Origin: JAEZFI01 sp044508215
GTDB lineage: Bacteria; Actinomycetota; Acidimicrobiia; Acidimicrobiales; Microtrichaceae
NCBI GenBank assembly: GCA_044508215.1
Contig: JBIQID010000009.1
Coordinates: 1 to 43,047 of the forward strand
DNA length: 43,047 nt
Reading direction: 5' to 3'
The position numbers and the translations under genes were made by a program. This document shows, one piece after another, positions 1 to 8,608 of this stretch (its first letter is position 1; every line of letters starts with the position of its first letter). The notes beneath the pieces are model-generated. The model saw nothing but the letters and a program-made list of their open reading frames with translations, had not been told where the DNA came from and did no database searches.

Positions 1-72
1 GGAGCACTTGTAGGGTGCGGCCCACGCGTTGGCATGCCGGATGGAGCCCGGCCGGAGCGATGGGTCACGAGC

Positions 73-1200
73 ATGGGTGAGGTCCGGTTCGAGAGCGTCA
101 CGAAGCGCTTCGGCGACGTGGTGGCGGTCGACGACCTCGACCTCACCATCGAGGACCAGGAGTTCCTCGTGCTGCTCGGCCCGTCGGGCTGCGGCAAGTC
201 GACCGCCCTCCGGATGATCGCCGGGCTCGACGAGCCGACCGAGGGCACCGTCAGCATCGACGGTGACGTGGTGAACGGCATCGACCCGCGGGACCGCGAC
301 GTGGCGATGGTGTTCCAGAGCTACGCGCTCTATCCGCACATGACGGTGTTCAAGAACATCGAGGCGCCGCTCCTCAGCCGTCCGATGTCGGTCAACGGCG
401 GGCCGCCCCGGAAGCTGGACAAGGCCCAGCGGGCGGAGCGCGTGCGAGAGGCCGCAGCCACCCTGGCGCTCGAGCCCTTCCTCGACCGCAAGCCGGGCGC
501 GCTGTCGGGTGGCCAGCGGCAGCGGGTGGCGCTCGCCCGTGCGATCGTGCGCCGGCCTCGCGCCTTCCTCATGGACGAACCGCTGTCGAACCTCGACGCG
601 AAGCTGCGCACGCAGACCCGCCTGGAGCTGGTGGACCTCTGGCGCCGCCTCCAGACCACGTTCGTGTACGTCACGCACGACCAGGTGGAGGCGATGACGA
701 TGGCCACCCGCATCGCGGTGGTCCACGAGGGGAGGCTCCAACAGGTCGGGCGGCCCCAGGACGTCTACCAGCGCCCCGCCAACCTGTTCGTGGCCCGGTT
801 CATCGGGAGCCCACCGATGAACACGATGGAGGCCGAGGTGGTCGCGGGCGTCGACGGACCTGCGGCGGCCGTCGGCACGGCGACGGTCCCCCTCCCCCCG
901 GGATCGCCGGTCGCACCCGGTCGCCGTGTGGTGCTCGGCGCCCGACCCGAGCACCTCCACCTCGTCTCCGAGAGCGGCGACCCCGGCGACCCGGCCGCGG
1001 GTCGGATGGAGGCCGTCGTGCGGGCGGTCGAGCTGATCGGCCACGAGCAGCACGTCGTCTGCGAGGTGGGCGGGGAGCTGCTGGTGGTGAGGGAGTCGGG
1101 TGACCTCCCGGCCCCTGCGCCGGGATCGACCGTGAGGGTGGCCGTGAACCCGGCCCAGCTCCACCTCTTCGACCCGGAGAGCGGGGAACGACTGGGATGA
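73..1200 (+). CDS. ugpC: ABC importer ATP-binding protein, UgpC/MsmK-type
   Basis: ATPase subunit of a carbohydrate-class (CUT1) importer that powers the two permeases encoded next. Visible in order: Walker A GPSGCGKST (residues 36-44), Q-loop VFQSYALYPHM, signature LSGGQRQR, Walker B FLMDEPLSNLD, H-loop VTHDQ, then a C-terminal TOBE-like region containing ARPEHLHL. At 375 aa it has the usual length for this family. I chose ATG 73 rather than ATG 34 because homologues begin directly with the MGEVRF-type strand; the extra 13 residues from ATG 34 do not look conserved. Its stop overlaps the next start as ATGA (1197-1200), indicating translational coupling. The E. coli Ugp system imports sn-glycerol-3-phosphate. 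That substrate is inferred from the neighbouring permeases and cannot be read from the ATPase. Confidence 0.9.
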   Translation: MGEVRFESVTKRFGDVVAVDDLDLTIEDQEFLVLLGPSGCGKSTALRMIAGLDEPTEGTVSIDGDVVNGIDPRDRDVAMVFQSYALYPHMTVFKNIEAPLLSRPMSVNGGPPRKLDKAQRAERVREAAATLALEPFLDRKPGALSGGQRQRVALARAIVRRPRAFLMDEPLSNLDAKLRTQTRLELVDLWRRLQTTFVYVTHDQVEAMTMATRIAVVHEGRLQQVGRPQDVYQRPANLFVARFIGSPPMNTMEAEVVAGVDGPAAAVGTATVPLPPGSPVAPGRRVVLGARPEHLHLVSESGDPGDPAAGRMEAVVRAVELIGHEQHVVCEVGGELLVVRESGDLPAPAPGSTVRVAVNPAQLHLFDPESGERLG

Positions 1201-2138
1201 GCCACGCCGAGGCTCCCGCTGCTGCCGCTCCGGCGGTCGCCGCGACCGAAGAAGCGGCGACCGCGCCTCCGCGCCGGCGCCGATCGTCACGGCTCAAGGA
1301 AGCGCTCTTCGGCTACGCGCTCCTGCTCCCGGCGCTGATCGTGCTGGCCGCGTTCGCGTACTACCCGCTGTACCGCCTGGTGCACTTCGCGCTCTACCGA
1401 CCCAACCGCTTCGGGCGCGGGGAGGTCTACGTGGGTCCCAGCAACATCACGCGGGTCCTCGGCGGCGACGAGTTCGGCGAGGGTCTGTGGATCACCGTGA
1501 AGTTCCTGCTCTACACGGTGCCGCCGGGGTTGGTCCTCGGGGTGCTGCTGGCGCTCGCAGCGCACCGTCCGCTCCGAGGGATCAAGGTGTTCCAGGGCAT
1601 CTTCTCCTCCACCGTGGCCACCTCGGTCGCCGTCGCATCGGTGGTGTTCTTCGGGCTCGTGAACCCGAAGATCGGCAAGTTCGGCCAGATCGACTTCATC
1701 GACCTGTCGCGGTCGTCGAGCGCCCTGCGCGGCGTCGCGCTCACGTCCATCTGGCAGAACATCGGGCTGACCTTCGTCATCGTGCTGGCAGGGCTGCAGG
1801 CCATCCCCGACCAGATCCGCGAGGCGGCGCAGCTCGACGGGTTCGGCGCGGTCCGCCGCCTCTTCAAGGTGACCCTGCCGCTGCTCGCACCGACCCTGAT
1901 GTTCCTGGTCGTGGTGCTGATGATCTTCGCCTTCCAGGCGTTCGCGCCGATCGAGTTCCTCACGCAGGGGGGTCCGGCGGGCAGCACGGAGACGCTCGTG
2001 TTCAAGATCTTCCGCCGCCAGGACCCAGGGCGCATCAGCGAGGGTGCCGTCATGGCCCTCGGGCTCTTCGGGCTCACCTTCGTGGTGACCCTCGTCCAGC
2101 TCACGATCCTCAACCGCCGGGTGCACTATGGCGACTGA
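1197..2138 (+). CDS. ugpA: ABC importer permease, UgpA-type
   Basis: First inner-membrane permease of the importer (313 aa). A proline/alanine-rich cytoplasmic N-terminus (about 45 residues) is followed by six predicted membrane helices. The EAA loop that contacts the ATPase is visible as EAAQLDGFGAVRRLFKVTLP. The C-terminal stretch TQGGPAGSTETLVFKIFR closely resembles what I recall of UgpA from E. coli. The gene begins inside the ATPase stop (ATGA) and overlaps the second permease by 11 bases, so the four genes are almost certainly one transcript. The substrate remains inferred. Confidence 0.88.
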   Translation: MSHAEAPAAAAPAVAATEEAATAPPRRRRSSRLKEALFGYALLLPALIVLAAFAYYPLYRLVHFALYRPNRFGRGEVYVGPSNITRVLGGDEFGEGLWITVKFLLYTVPPGLVLGVLLALAAHRPLRGIKVFQGIFSSTVATSVAVASVVFFGLVNPKIGKFGQIDFIDLSRSSSALRGVALTSIWQNIGLTFVIVLAGLQAIPDQIREAAQLDGFGAVRRLFKVTLPLLAPTLMFLVVVLMIFAFQAFAPIEFLTQGGPAGSTETLVFKIFRRQDPGRISEGAVMALGLFGLTFVVTLVQLTILNRRVHYGD

Positions 2139-3012
2139 GGCTCCGGTCGAGCGCAGCACCGGCACGCCGCTCGTCCCCGCGGAGGTGCGGCGGCGGATGC
2201 TCCTCGGGCGCGCCGGCTGGTACGTGCTGCTCAGCGGCCTGTCGCTGCTCGTCCTGTTCCCGGTGTGGATGACGATCGTGCGAGCGGTGTCCGAGCCGTT
2301 CGTGTACATCGAGCGGGGCCAGCCCTACCACCCCGTGGCGCTCGACTGGGGCGTGTTCGGCGATGCGTGGCGAGAGGGGAACCTCGGCAGGTCGATGCTC
2401 ATCACGCTGGGCGTGACCCTGCTGGTCACGGTGGCGCAGCTGGTCACCTCGGTCTTCGCCGCCTACTCGTTCGCGTACGTGCGGTTCCCCCTCAAGAACG
2501 TGCTGTTCGTGCTGATCGTCGCGTCGCTCCTCCTGCCCATCGAGGTCACGCTCGTGGCGAACGTGCGGACGATCCGCGAGCTCGGCTGGCTCGACTCGGT
2601 CCAAGGCCTGAGCGCACCGTTCCTGGCGTCGGCGTTCGGCATCTTCCTGATCCGCCAGGGCTTCCTCGGCGTGCCGTCGGAGCTGCGTGACGCCGCCCGC
2701 CTCGACGGCTTCGGCCACTTCGCGTTCATGCGGCGCGTGGCGATCCCCCTCAACCGGCCGATCATCGCCTCGTTCGCGCTGATCACCGCCCTCGGCACGT
2801 GGAACCAGTACCTGTGGCCGCGGGCGATCACCACCCGCGAGCAGTGGGAGACGGTGCAGGTCGCGCTGCGCAGCGTGTCGGTCCAGAACCCGGAGCGGTT
2901 CAACGTGGGGGTCGCCGCGGCGATCGTCGCATCGCTACCGATTCTCGCGATGCTGGTCTTCTTCCAGAAGCAGATCATCCGGGGTCTGACCGCTGGCGCG
3001 GTGAAGGGTTGA
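2128..3012 (+). CDS. ugpE: ABC importer permease, UgpE-type
   Basis: Second permease (294 aa) with six predicted helices. Its EAA loop reads ELRDAARLDGFGHFAFMRR. The segments LLLPIEVTLV, FLIRQGF and TWNQYLWPRAIT match the pattern of E. coli UgpE (MLPVEV..., LFRQFF, WNQYLWP) as I remember it, which is the best evidence for a Ugp-like system rather than a generic sugar importer. It starts at ATG 2128, 11 bases inside ugpA, and is followed after 25 bases by the binding-protein gene. Confidence 0.88.
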   Translation: MATEAPVERSTGTPLVPAEVRRRMLLGRAGWYVLLSGLSLLVLFPVWMTIVRAVSEPFVYIERGQPYHPVALDWGVFGDAWREGNLGRSMLITLGVTLLVTVAQLVTSVFAAYSFAYVRFPLKNVLFVLIVASLLLPIEVTLVANVRTIRELGWLDSVQGLSAPFLASAFGIFLIRQGFLGVPSELRDAARLDGFGHFAFMRRVAIPLNRPIIASFALITALGTWNQYLWPRAITTREQWETVQVALRSVSVQNPERFNVGVAAAIVASLPILAMLVFFQKQIIRGLTAGAVKG

Positions 3013-3037
3013 GCAGTTTGAAGAGAGGAGCACGGTG

Positions 3038-4516
3038 ATGCGGAGCAGCAGACGGTTGGCGTTGGCCCTGTTCGTGGCCATGGCGCTCGTGGCCGGGGCG
3101 TGCGGCGACTCCGACGACGGAGGCGGCGGAGGCGGGGGCGAGGGCGCGTCGACGTCGGGCTGTCCCGTCGACGCGCTCGAGTCGGCCGACGGACCGATCG
3201 AGATCTCGCTCTGGCATTCGCTCACCGCCCTGCCGAAGCGCACGCTCGAGGGCCTGGCCCAGGAGTACAACGAGTCCCAGTCGAAGGTCGTCGTCTCCAT
3301 CGAGAACCAGGGCACGACCCCCACGGAGCTGCACAGGAAGATCGACCAGGCGATCCCCGACCAGTCGCTGCCGGCGCTCGTGATGCCCGACGACACGAAG
3401 ACCCGCTTCGTGGCCGACAGCGGCCTGTTCGTGGCGGCGTCCGACTGCTTCGACGCCGACCCCGAGGCCGCCGACACGCTCGACGACCTGCTCCCGATCG
3501 CCACGGCGTCGTACACCCTCGACGGGAAGCTGTGGCCCGCGTCGTTCCTCACCTACACCGCGCTCGTGTTCTTCAACCGGTCCCACGTGGAGGCCGCCGG
3601 GCTGGACCCGGACGACCCGCCCACGACGATCACCGAGATGATCGACTGGGCTCGCACCATCAAGGCGAAGGTGCCGGAGACGGCACGCCCGCTCGTCATC
3701 AAGGCGCAGTCGTTCATCTTCGAGTGGTGGCTCTCCGGCGCCCGCCAGGCGCTCGTGAGCTCCGACAACGGACGAGGCGGCGAGCTGCCGACCGAGGCCG
3801 AGTTCGACAACCCCACCACGCGGGCGATCCTCGAGCAGCTGAAGGCCGCGAAGGACGAGGGCGTCCTCGACGTGGTCCCGGGCACCGAGGGCCAGGTCGA
3901 CCACCTCCTGGCGATGGCAACGCAGCAGTCGTCGATCACCGTCGAGTCGTCGGCCGCCACCTCGACGGTCGCCGGCGTGATCGAGGGGACGATCCGGGCC
4001 GAGGACCTGAAGGAGGAGCTCGGCGTGGATCTGCCCGAAGGGCTCCAGCTGGAGCTCGACATCGGCGTCGGCCCCTACCCGGGCGTCGAAGAGGCCGGTC
4101 GAGGCCAGGTCGGCGGCAACGTGCTCTACATGACGAACACGGTGCCCGAGGAGCAGCAGGCGGCTGCCTGGGACTTCATGAAGTTCATCAACAGCAAGGC
4201 GTCGCAGATCCGGTGGGGCACCGAGGGCTCGGTGTCGCCCGTGCTGAAGTCGATCGAGTCCGACCCCACCATGCAGCAGGCGTGGACCAGCTCGCTGGCC
4301 GGCCGCTGGGGGAAGGTGGCGTACGACGTGCTGGCGAACATCCCCACCGACTTCCCCGGACCGGTGATCGGGCCGTACGACGAGGTCCGGCGGGCGATCG
4401 AGCGGTGCCTCGACCGCGTGCTCCTCGACGGCGCCTCGATCGACGAGGCGGTGAAGGAGGCCGACGACACGATCACCGAGGCGCTCCAGAGCTACAACGC
4501 GGACGTCGGCGGCTGA
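3038..4516 (+). CDS. ugpB: Extracellular solute-binding lipoprotein, UgpB-like
   Basis: Substrate-capturing lipoprotein of the importer, anchored outside the membrane. The signal peptide ends in a lipobox-like LVAGAC with Cys22 as the lipidation site, followed by a flexible GGGGGGEG linker. The mature domain is family 1 (SBP_bac) in style: SLWHSLTALPKRTLEGLAQ near the start and AAWDFMKFINS in the C-terminal lobe, both typical of UgpB-like proteins. ATG 3038 is preferred over the adjacent GTG 3035 because it lies 7 bases after the ribosome site AGAGAGGAG (3022-3030). At 492 aa it is a little longer than E. coli UgpB. Being last in a four-gene run, it may be the most strongly translated member. 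Confidence 0.87.
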   Translation: MRSSRRLALALFVAMALVAGACGDSDDGGGGGGGEGASTSGCPVDALESADGPIEISLWHSLTALPKRTLEGLAQEYNESQSKVVVSIENQGTTPTELHRKIDQAIPDQSLPALVMPDDTKTRFVADSGLFVAASDCFDADPEAADTLDDLLPIATASYTLDGKLWPASFLTYTALVFFNRSHVEAAGLDPDDPPTTITEMIDWARTIKAKVPETARPLVIKAQSFIFEWWLSGARQALVSSDNGRGGELPTEAEFDNPTTRAILEQLKAAKDEGVLDVVPGTEGQVDHLLAMATQQSSITVESSAATSTVAGVIEGTIRAEDLKEELGVDLPEGLQLELDIGVGPYPGVEEAGRGQVGGNVLYMTNTVPEEQQAAAWDFMKFINSKASQIRWGTEGSVSPVLKSIESDPTMQQAWTSSLAGRWGKVAYDVLANIPTDFPGPVIGPYDEVRRAIERCLDRVLLDGASIDEAVKEADDTITEALQSYNADVGG

Positions 4517-4549
4517 TCCGGGTGGGAGCGTCGCGGTGCGAGTGACCTG

Positions 4550-4568
4550 GTCCGGCGCCGGCGCGGAC
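4550..4568 (+). terminator. Small GC hairpin between the importer and the kinase
   Basis: GTCCG (4550-4554) pairs with CGGAC (4564-4568) around a 9-base GC-rich loop, in the 64-base gap between the binding-protein stop and the kinase start. There is no T-run, so at most it is a weak attenuator. Confidence 0.2.
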
Positions 4569-4580
4569 GTCTAGGCGCTG

Positions 4581-6053
4581 ATGCGGGCGTCTCGGCGTCG
4601 CCGGCTCCGGCCCGGGTTCCGGGGGCGGGTCCTGGGCCTCACCGTGGGCCTCCTCGCCCTCGCGATCATCGGGGGCGTCTTCGTGCAGCGGGCGCTCCGA
4701 CTGGATCGCCTCGATCGTGAGATCGATGCAGCGCTCGAGCAGGAGCGCGACGAGATGGAGCTGCTCGCCGCCGGCCGCAACCCGGCAACCGGCGAGGCCT
4801 TCGCCGGGGACGTGCGCGCCATCTTCGACACCTTCCTCCGGCGCAACGTCCCGGCAGACGACGAGGTGTACATCACCTTCTACCGGGGCGAGCTCCACGC
4901 CACCACGCCCGCACCGCACCGCCTCGAACGCGACCGCGAGCTCGTCGAGGCCTGGCACTCCGCCGCCGAGGGCCGCCGCACCGACATCGAGACGCCCGCA
5001 GGACCGGTGCGGTACCTCGTCACACCGCTCCGCCAGGGGGACGAGACGCTCGGCGTCTTCGTGGTGGCCTTCTTCCTCCAGGATCGCCTCGACGAGCTGG
5101 CCGCCACCGGACGCATCGCGCTCGCCACGTCGCTCGTCATGCTGCTGGTCGCCACCGTGGCCGCGTGGTTCATCGCGGGCCGCCTGCTCCGCCCGCTGGA
5201 GGCGATGACCGAACGGGCCCGAGCGATCTCGGAGACCGACCTCTCCGGGCGCATCGACGTCGAGGGCGATGACGAGGTGGCGGTGCTCGGATCCACCTTC
5301 AACGACATGCTCGACCGTCTGGAGCGAGCGTTCGAGGTCCAACGCCGCTTCGTCGACGACGCCGGACACGAGCTGCGGACGCCGATCACGATCATCCGGG
5401 GTCACCTGGAGCTGATGGGCGACGACCCCGAGGAGCGCGCCGAGACGTTGGAGCTCGTGACCGACGAGCTCGATCGCATGGCGCGCATCGTGGACGACCT
5501 CCTCGTGCTCGCCAAGGTGGAGCAGCCCGACTTCGTCCAACCGGAACCGGTGGAGCTGAGCGACCTGACGACCGAACTGCTGATGAAGGCCCGGACCCTG
5601 GGCGACCGGGACTGGCGGCTCGAGTCCTGCGGTGAAGGCATGGTCTCGGTGGATCCCCAGCGGCTGAGCCAGGCGATCCTCAACCTCGCCCGGAACGCGG
5701 TCGAGCACTCCCCGCCGCGGGCGGTGGTCGCGATCGGGAGCGAGCGCAGCGGCTCCGACATCAGGATGTGGGTCCGAGACGAGGGCATGGGGATCGCCGC
5801 TGACGAGCAGGAGCAGATCTTCGAGCGGTTCGCCCGTGGGCGCGGGGCGCGGCGACGGTCCGACGGCGCGGGCCTGGGGCTGGCGATCGTGCGAGCCGTC
5901 GCGGAGGGGCACGGCGGCCGGGTGGAACTGGAGAGCGAGCTGGGCGCCGGATCCACCTTCACGCTGGTGCTGCCCGACGCGACGATCGACGAACTGGACG
6001 GGACAGCGAGCCCGACCGAACCGGAAGGGCTGGAGCCATCGCACGGATCCTGA
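4581..6053 (+). CDS. Sensor histidine kinase with HAMP domain
   Basis: Membrane sensor kinase (490 aa) of a two-component pair. Order: transmembrane helix near residues 15-36, an extracytoplasmic sensor region of about 130 residues, a second helix (VMLLVATVAAWFIAG), HAMP linker, dimerisation/phosphoacceptor motif GHELRTP with His263, N-box NLARNAVEHS, G1 box RDEGMGIA, F-box-like IFERFARG and G2 box GAGLGLAIV. All catalytic boxes are intact. The sensor domain matches nothing I can name, so the signal is unknown. The gene overlaps the response regulator. ATG 4581 gives a short basic N-terminus before the first helix. A weak upstream hairpin leaves open whether it is co-transcribed with the importer. 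Confidence 0.92.
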   Translation: MRASRRRRLRPGFRGRVLGLTVGLLALAIIGGVFVQRALRLDRLDREIDAALEQERDEMELLAAGRNPATGEAFAGDVRAIFDTFLRRNVPADDEVYITFYRGELHATTPAPHRLERDRELVEAWHSAAEGRRTDIETPAGPVRYLVTPLRQGDETLGVFVVAFFLQDRLDELAATGRIALATSLVMLLVATVAAWFIAGRLLRPLEAMTERARAISETDLSGRIDVEGDDEVAVLGSTFNDMLDRLERAFEVQRRFVDDAGHELRTPITIIRGHLELMGDDPEERAETLELVTDELDRMARIVDDLLVLAKVEQPDFVQPEPVELSDLTTELLMKARTLGDRDWRLESCGEGMVSVDPQRLSQAILNLARNAVEHSPPRAVVAIGSERSGSDIRMWVRDEGMGIAADEQEQIFERFARGRGARRRSDGAGLGLAIVRAVAEGHGGRVELESELGAGSTFTLVLPDATIDELDGTASPTEPEGLEPSHGS

Positions 6054-6697
6054 TCGCAGAGGACGAGGAACGCATCGCCAGCTTCCTGGAGAAGGGGCTG
6101 AAGGCGGAGGGCCACACGCCCGTGGTCGTGTCCGACGGCGAGCTCGCCGCGTCGCTCGCGCGGGACGGCGACTTCGACCTGCTCATCTTGGACCTCGGGT
6201 TGCCCGGGCTGGACGGCATGGAGGTGCTCGCTCGCATCCGGGCACGAGGTGAGACGCTCCCGGTCATCATCCTCACCGCCCGCAGCGAGGTGTCGTCGAC
6301 CGTCGCGGGTTTCGAGGGCGGGGCCGACGACTACGTCACGAAGCCCTTCCGGTTCGAGGAGCTGCTGGCACGGGTCCGCGTGCGGCTCAGGGGACAGGGG
6401 ACGAGCGAACCCACCGTGCTCCGAGCCGGGGAGGTAAGCCTCGACGTCCGCACCCGGCGCGCCACCGTCGGCGACACCACGGTCGAGCTGACCGCACGGG
6501 AGTACGCCCTGCTCGAGACGTTCCTCCGCCACACGGACCAGGTGCTCTCGCGGGAGCAGCTGCTCGACATGGTGTGGGGCTACGACTTCGACCCCGGCTC
6601 GAACGTGGTCGAGGTCTACGTCCGCTACCTGCGGCGCAAGCTCGGCGAGGGCGTGATCGAGACCGTCCGCGGGATGGGGTACCGGCTCCCGTCGTAG
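6038..6697 (+). CDS. OmpR/PhoB-family response regulator, apparent ATC start
   Basis: DNA-binding partner of the kinase. The receiver domain starts ARILIAEDEE with the acidic pair, has the phospho-acceptor Asp52 in LLILDLGLPG, the switch Thr in ILTARSE and the Lys in TKPFRFEE. A C-terminal winged helix ends VETVRGMGYRLPS. No ATG, GTG or TTG lies in frame upstream of GTG 6122, and starting there would delete the acidic pocket and beta-1. ATC 6038 gives I(M)ARILIAEDE, exactly where relatives start, and sits 8 bases after a good ribosome site GGAAGGG (6023-6029). It overlaps the kinase gene by 16 bases. The alternative is an ATG-to-ATC assembly or sequencing error. Function is confident; the start codon is inference. 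Confidence 0.85.
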   Translation: MARILIAEDEERIASFLEKGLKAEGHTPVVVSDGELAASLARDGDFDLLILDLGLPGLDGMEVLARIRARGETLPVIILTARSEVSSTVAGFEGGADDYVTKPFRFEELLARVRVRLRGQGTSEPTVLRAGEVSLDVRTRRATVGDTTVELTAREYALLETFLRHTDQVLSREQLLDMVWGYDFDPGSNVVEVYVRYLRRKLGEGVIETVRGMGYRLPS

Positions 6698-6736
6698 GAG
6701 GCGCCGACCTGCAGCGGCCGGGCCCGGACGCGACGG

Positions 6737-6774
6737 TGCGGCGGGAGACCACCAGATGGCGATCTCCCACCGCA
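6737..6774. terminator. Hairpin between convergent genes
   Basis: TGCGGCGGGAGA (6737-6748) pairs with TCTCCCACCGCA (6763-6774) across a 14-base loop. The single mismatch becomes a G-U pair in the minus-strand RNA. It lies between the convergent regulator and Ser/Asp-rich genes, as expected for a bidirectional terminator, although no T-tract follows. Confidence 0.45.
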
Positions 6775-6794
6775 ACGTGGGGGGTTCGGGCGGG

Positions 6795-7301
6795 TCAGGT
6801 GTCGATGCTCGTGCCGTCGGGGCTGTCGACGGACTGGACGTCGGGGCTGTCCCAGGAGTCGGGCGCCGGACGAGGCGCCGGAGCCGGCTTGGGCGCCGGG
6901 GCGGGGGCGGGCCGGACCGCAGGTGCGGGGGCCGGTGCGGGGGCCGGAGCCGGACGAGGCGCCGGTGCCGGCGCGGGTGCCCGATCCGGGCTGTCGACCG
7001 ACGCCGGGCTGTTGACCGAGTCCGGGTCACCGGGCGTGTTGACGGAGTCGCCGCCGTCCGGCGAGTCGTCCGCCGACTGGAGCGGCGAGTCCAGCGACTC
7101 GCCGTCGGGCGACAGGTCGCTCAGGTCGACGGGATCGTCCAGCGCGGGCGGCTGGTCGGCCGAGGTCACGCTGTTGGCGTCCTTCAGCCGGATCGACTCG
7201 ACGGTGTCGTCGTCGTTCGCCACGGTCGCACCGATGAGGCCACCGAGGCCCAGCCCGGTGACGGCCACTGCGGCTCCTGCGATCTTCCAGTTCTTCTTCA
7301 T
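6795..7301 (-). CDS. Membrane-anchored Ser/Asp/Pro-rich low-complexity protein
   Basis: 168-residue protein of no family I recognise. A basic N-terminus (MKKNWK) leads into one hydrophobic helix (about residues 7-28: IAGAAVAVTGLGLGGLIGA), so it is either a single-pass anchor or an uncleaved signal. The remainder is disordered: an Asp/Ser-rich part with recurring SPD, DSVN and DSP motifs, a PAPAPAP stretch with scattered Arg/Lys (about residues 107-145), then DSPD motifs again to the end. The composition suggests a periplasmic or wall-spanning linker. A ribosome site AAGGAGAG precedes ATG 7301. It follows the APH-like kinase gene by 54 bases on the same strand and converges with the two-component genes, so all four may be functionally linked. 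Confidence 0.7.
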   Translation of the reverse strand: MKKNWKIAGAAVAVTGLGLGGLIGATVANDDDTVESIRLKDANSVTSADQPPALDDPVDLSDLSPDGESLDSPLQSADDSPDGGDSVNTPGDPDSVNSPASVDSPDRAPAPAPAPRPAPAPAPAPAPAVRPAPAPAPKPAPAPRPAPDSWDSPDVQSVDSPDGTSIDT

Positions 7302-7355
7302 TGGGGTTCTCTCCTTCTGGGGGGGTCGTTGTGTTGGGGGAGATCGAGATCTGGG

Positions 7356-8597
7356 TCAGGCGGCCACGAGCTGGTGGCGCACCTTGGCGGCGCTCTCCAG
7401 CCAGCGTTCGGCCAGGGCGACCCGCTGGGCGGTGTTCCGCCGCCAGTTGGGCTCGAGCACCCGGAACGGGCCGGTGGCCATGCCGAGGACGACCGAGGCG
7501 ACGGCCCCTCGCAGCAGCACCGGGTCGACGTTCCGGTCGAACCGGTCGAGCAGCGAGGCGGCGTAGCGCTCGACCGCGGGACGGCGGCGGGTGGTCAGCG
7601 CCAACGTCGCCAGGTGGCCGATCATCGTGGCGAGGTCGTCCACCCGGTGGCCGAGGCCGAAGGTGTCGACGTCGAGCAGTCCGGTGATCCGGCCGCCGTC
7701 GGTGAGGATCTGCGCTTCGTGGAAGTCGCCGTGCACCGGCACCAGCGGCTCCTCGGCGACGAGCGCCTCGTACTCACCGATCCGGCCGGCCAGGTCGGTC
7801 ACCCGTCCGGCCAGCTCCGGGGCGACGCCGGCGATCAGCGCTGCGAAGCGGTCGGTGCCCCAGGCGCTGGCTCCGGTCGCGAGCTCGCCAGGATCGACGA
7901 GCCCGTCGAGGAGCGTGATCAGGCCGTTGCCCGACGGGAGCGGACGACGAGCCTCGAGGGCCTGGCGCACGGTCCGGCCGTGGATGGCCTGCAGCACCAC
8001 GATGCCCAGCTCGGGCGACCAGCCATGGGAGTGGGGAACGGGCGAGGTGGCGGAGAGCAGCTGGTGCCGCCGGTGCAGCGCCTCGGCGTTCTGCGGGCGC
8101 ACCACCTTCAGGAAGAGTCGGCGGCCAGGGGCGGTCACCTCGACCACCGCCCGTCGACCGGGCCGGTAGGCCCGCAGGCGGGGGGTGATCTCGCCGTCGA
8201 CGGGAGCGTCGAGGTCGGCGAACAGGCGGCCGAGGCGGTCGGGGTCCATCGCAGCGGCGAGCCCGGGCAGACGCGGGTCGGCCAGGGCTCGCCACACGCC
8301 CACCCGGTGGGTGCCGTCGTCGAGGATCAGCGCACCCTCGGGAAGGCGACGCCGGCTCTCGGCCACGAGCATCTCGGTTGCGGTCCGGCCGTCGGGCCCG
8401 GCGACGACGGCGTCGTAGCGCACCGTCAGCGACCGGCCGGGCTCGTAGGTGGTCTGGCGCGGGACGGGTCGTCCCTGCAGCCGACCGCCACCCGCCTCGA
8501 CCGCAGCGGCGAGGAGGTCGGTCACCCCGTCGCCGAGGAGTGCTTCGGTGGCGACCCTCGGATCGGTGGGGACTGGGATGTCGTGTCGATCTGCCAT
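7356..8597 (-). CDS. APH-fold phosphotransferase (aminoglycoside/choline kinase-like)
   Basis: 413-residue protein with an APH (protein-kinase-like) fold. The catalytic loop is VPVHGDFHEAQIL and the metal-binding segment GLLDVDTFG lies about 20 residues later. Upstream, LFLKVVRPQ supplies the probable ATP-binding Lys. The real substrate is unknown: relatives phosphorylate aminoglycosides, choline, sugars or lipids, and nothing here supports antibiotic resistance. Start ATG 8597 has no clear ribosome site, and four regularly spaced repeats lie just upstream (8609-8646). It is followed by the Ser/Asp-rich gene, probably in one operon. Confidence 0.8.
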   Translation of the reverse strand: MADRHDIPVPTDPRVATEALLGDGVTDLLAAAVEAGGGRLQGRPVPRQTTYEPGRSLTVRYDAVVAGPDGRTATEMLVAESRRRLPEGALILDDGTHRVGVWRALADPRLPGLAAAMDPDRLGRLFADLDAPVDGEITPRLRAYRPGRRAVVEVTAPGRRLFLKVVRPQNAEALHRRHQLLSATSPVPHSHGWSPELGIVVLQAIHGRTVRQALEARRPLPSGNGLITLLDGLVDPGELATGASAWGTDRFAALIAGVAPELAGRVTDLAGRIGEYEALVAEEPLVPVHGDFHEAQILTDGGRITGLLDVDTFGLGHRVDDLATMIGHLATLALTTRRRPAVERYAASLLDRFDRNVDPVLLRGAVASVVLGMATGPFRVLEPNWRRNTAQRVALAERWLESAAKVRHQLVAA

Positions 8598-8608
8598 GAC
8601 GACACGAT

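Noticed and set aside
34..72. ATG 34 as start of the ABC ATPase
   Set aside because: The 13 added residues do not resemble the family N-terminus; ATG 73 does.
6122..6697. GTG 6122 as start of the response regulator
   Set aside because: It would delete beta-1 and the acidic pocket needed for phosphorylation.
4473..7030. Long minus-strand frames opposite the kinase and regulator
   Set aside because: Antisense to intact two-component genes and without recognisable domains.
7356..8597. Aminoglycoside resistance gene
   Set aside because: The APH fold alone does not show antibiotic activity; most actinobacterial members act on other substrates.
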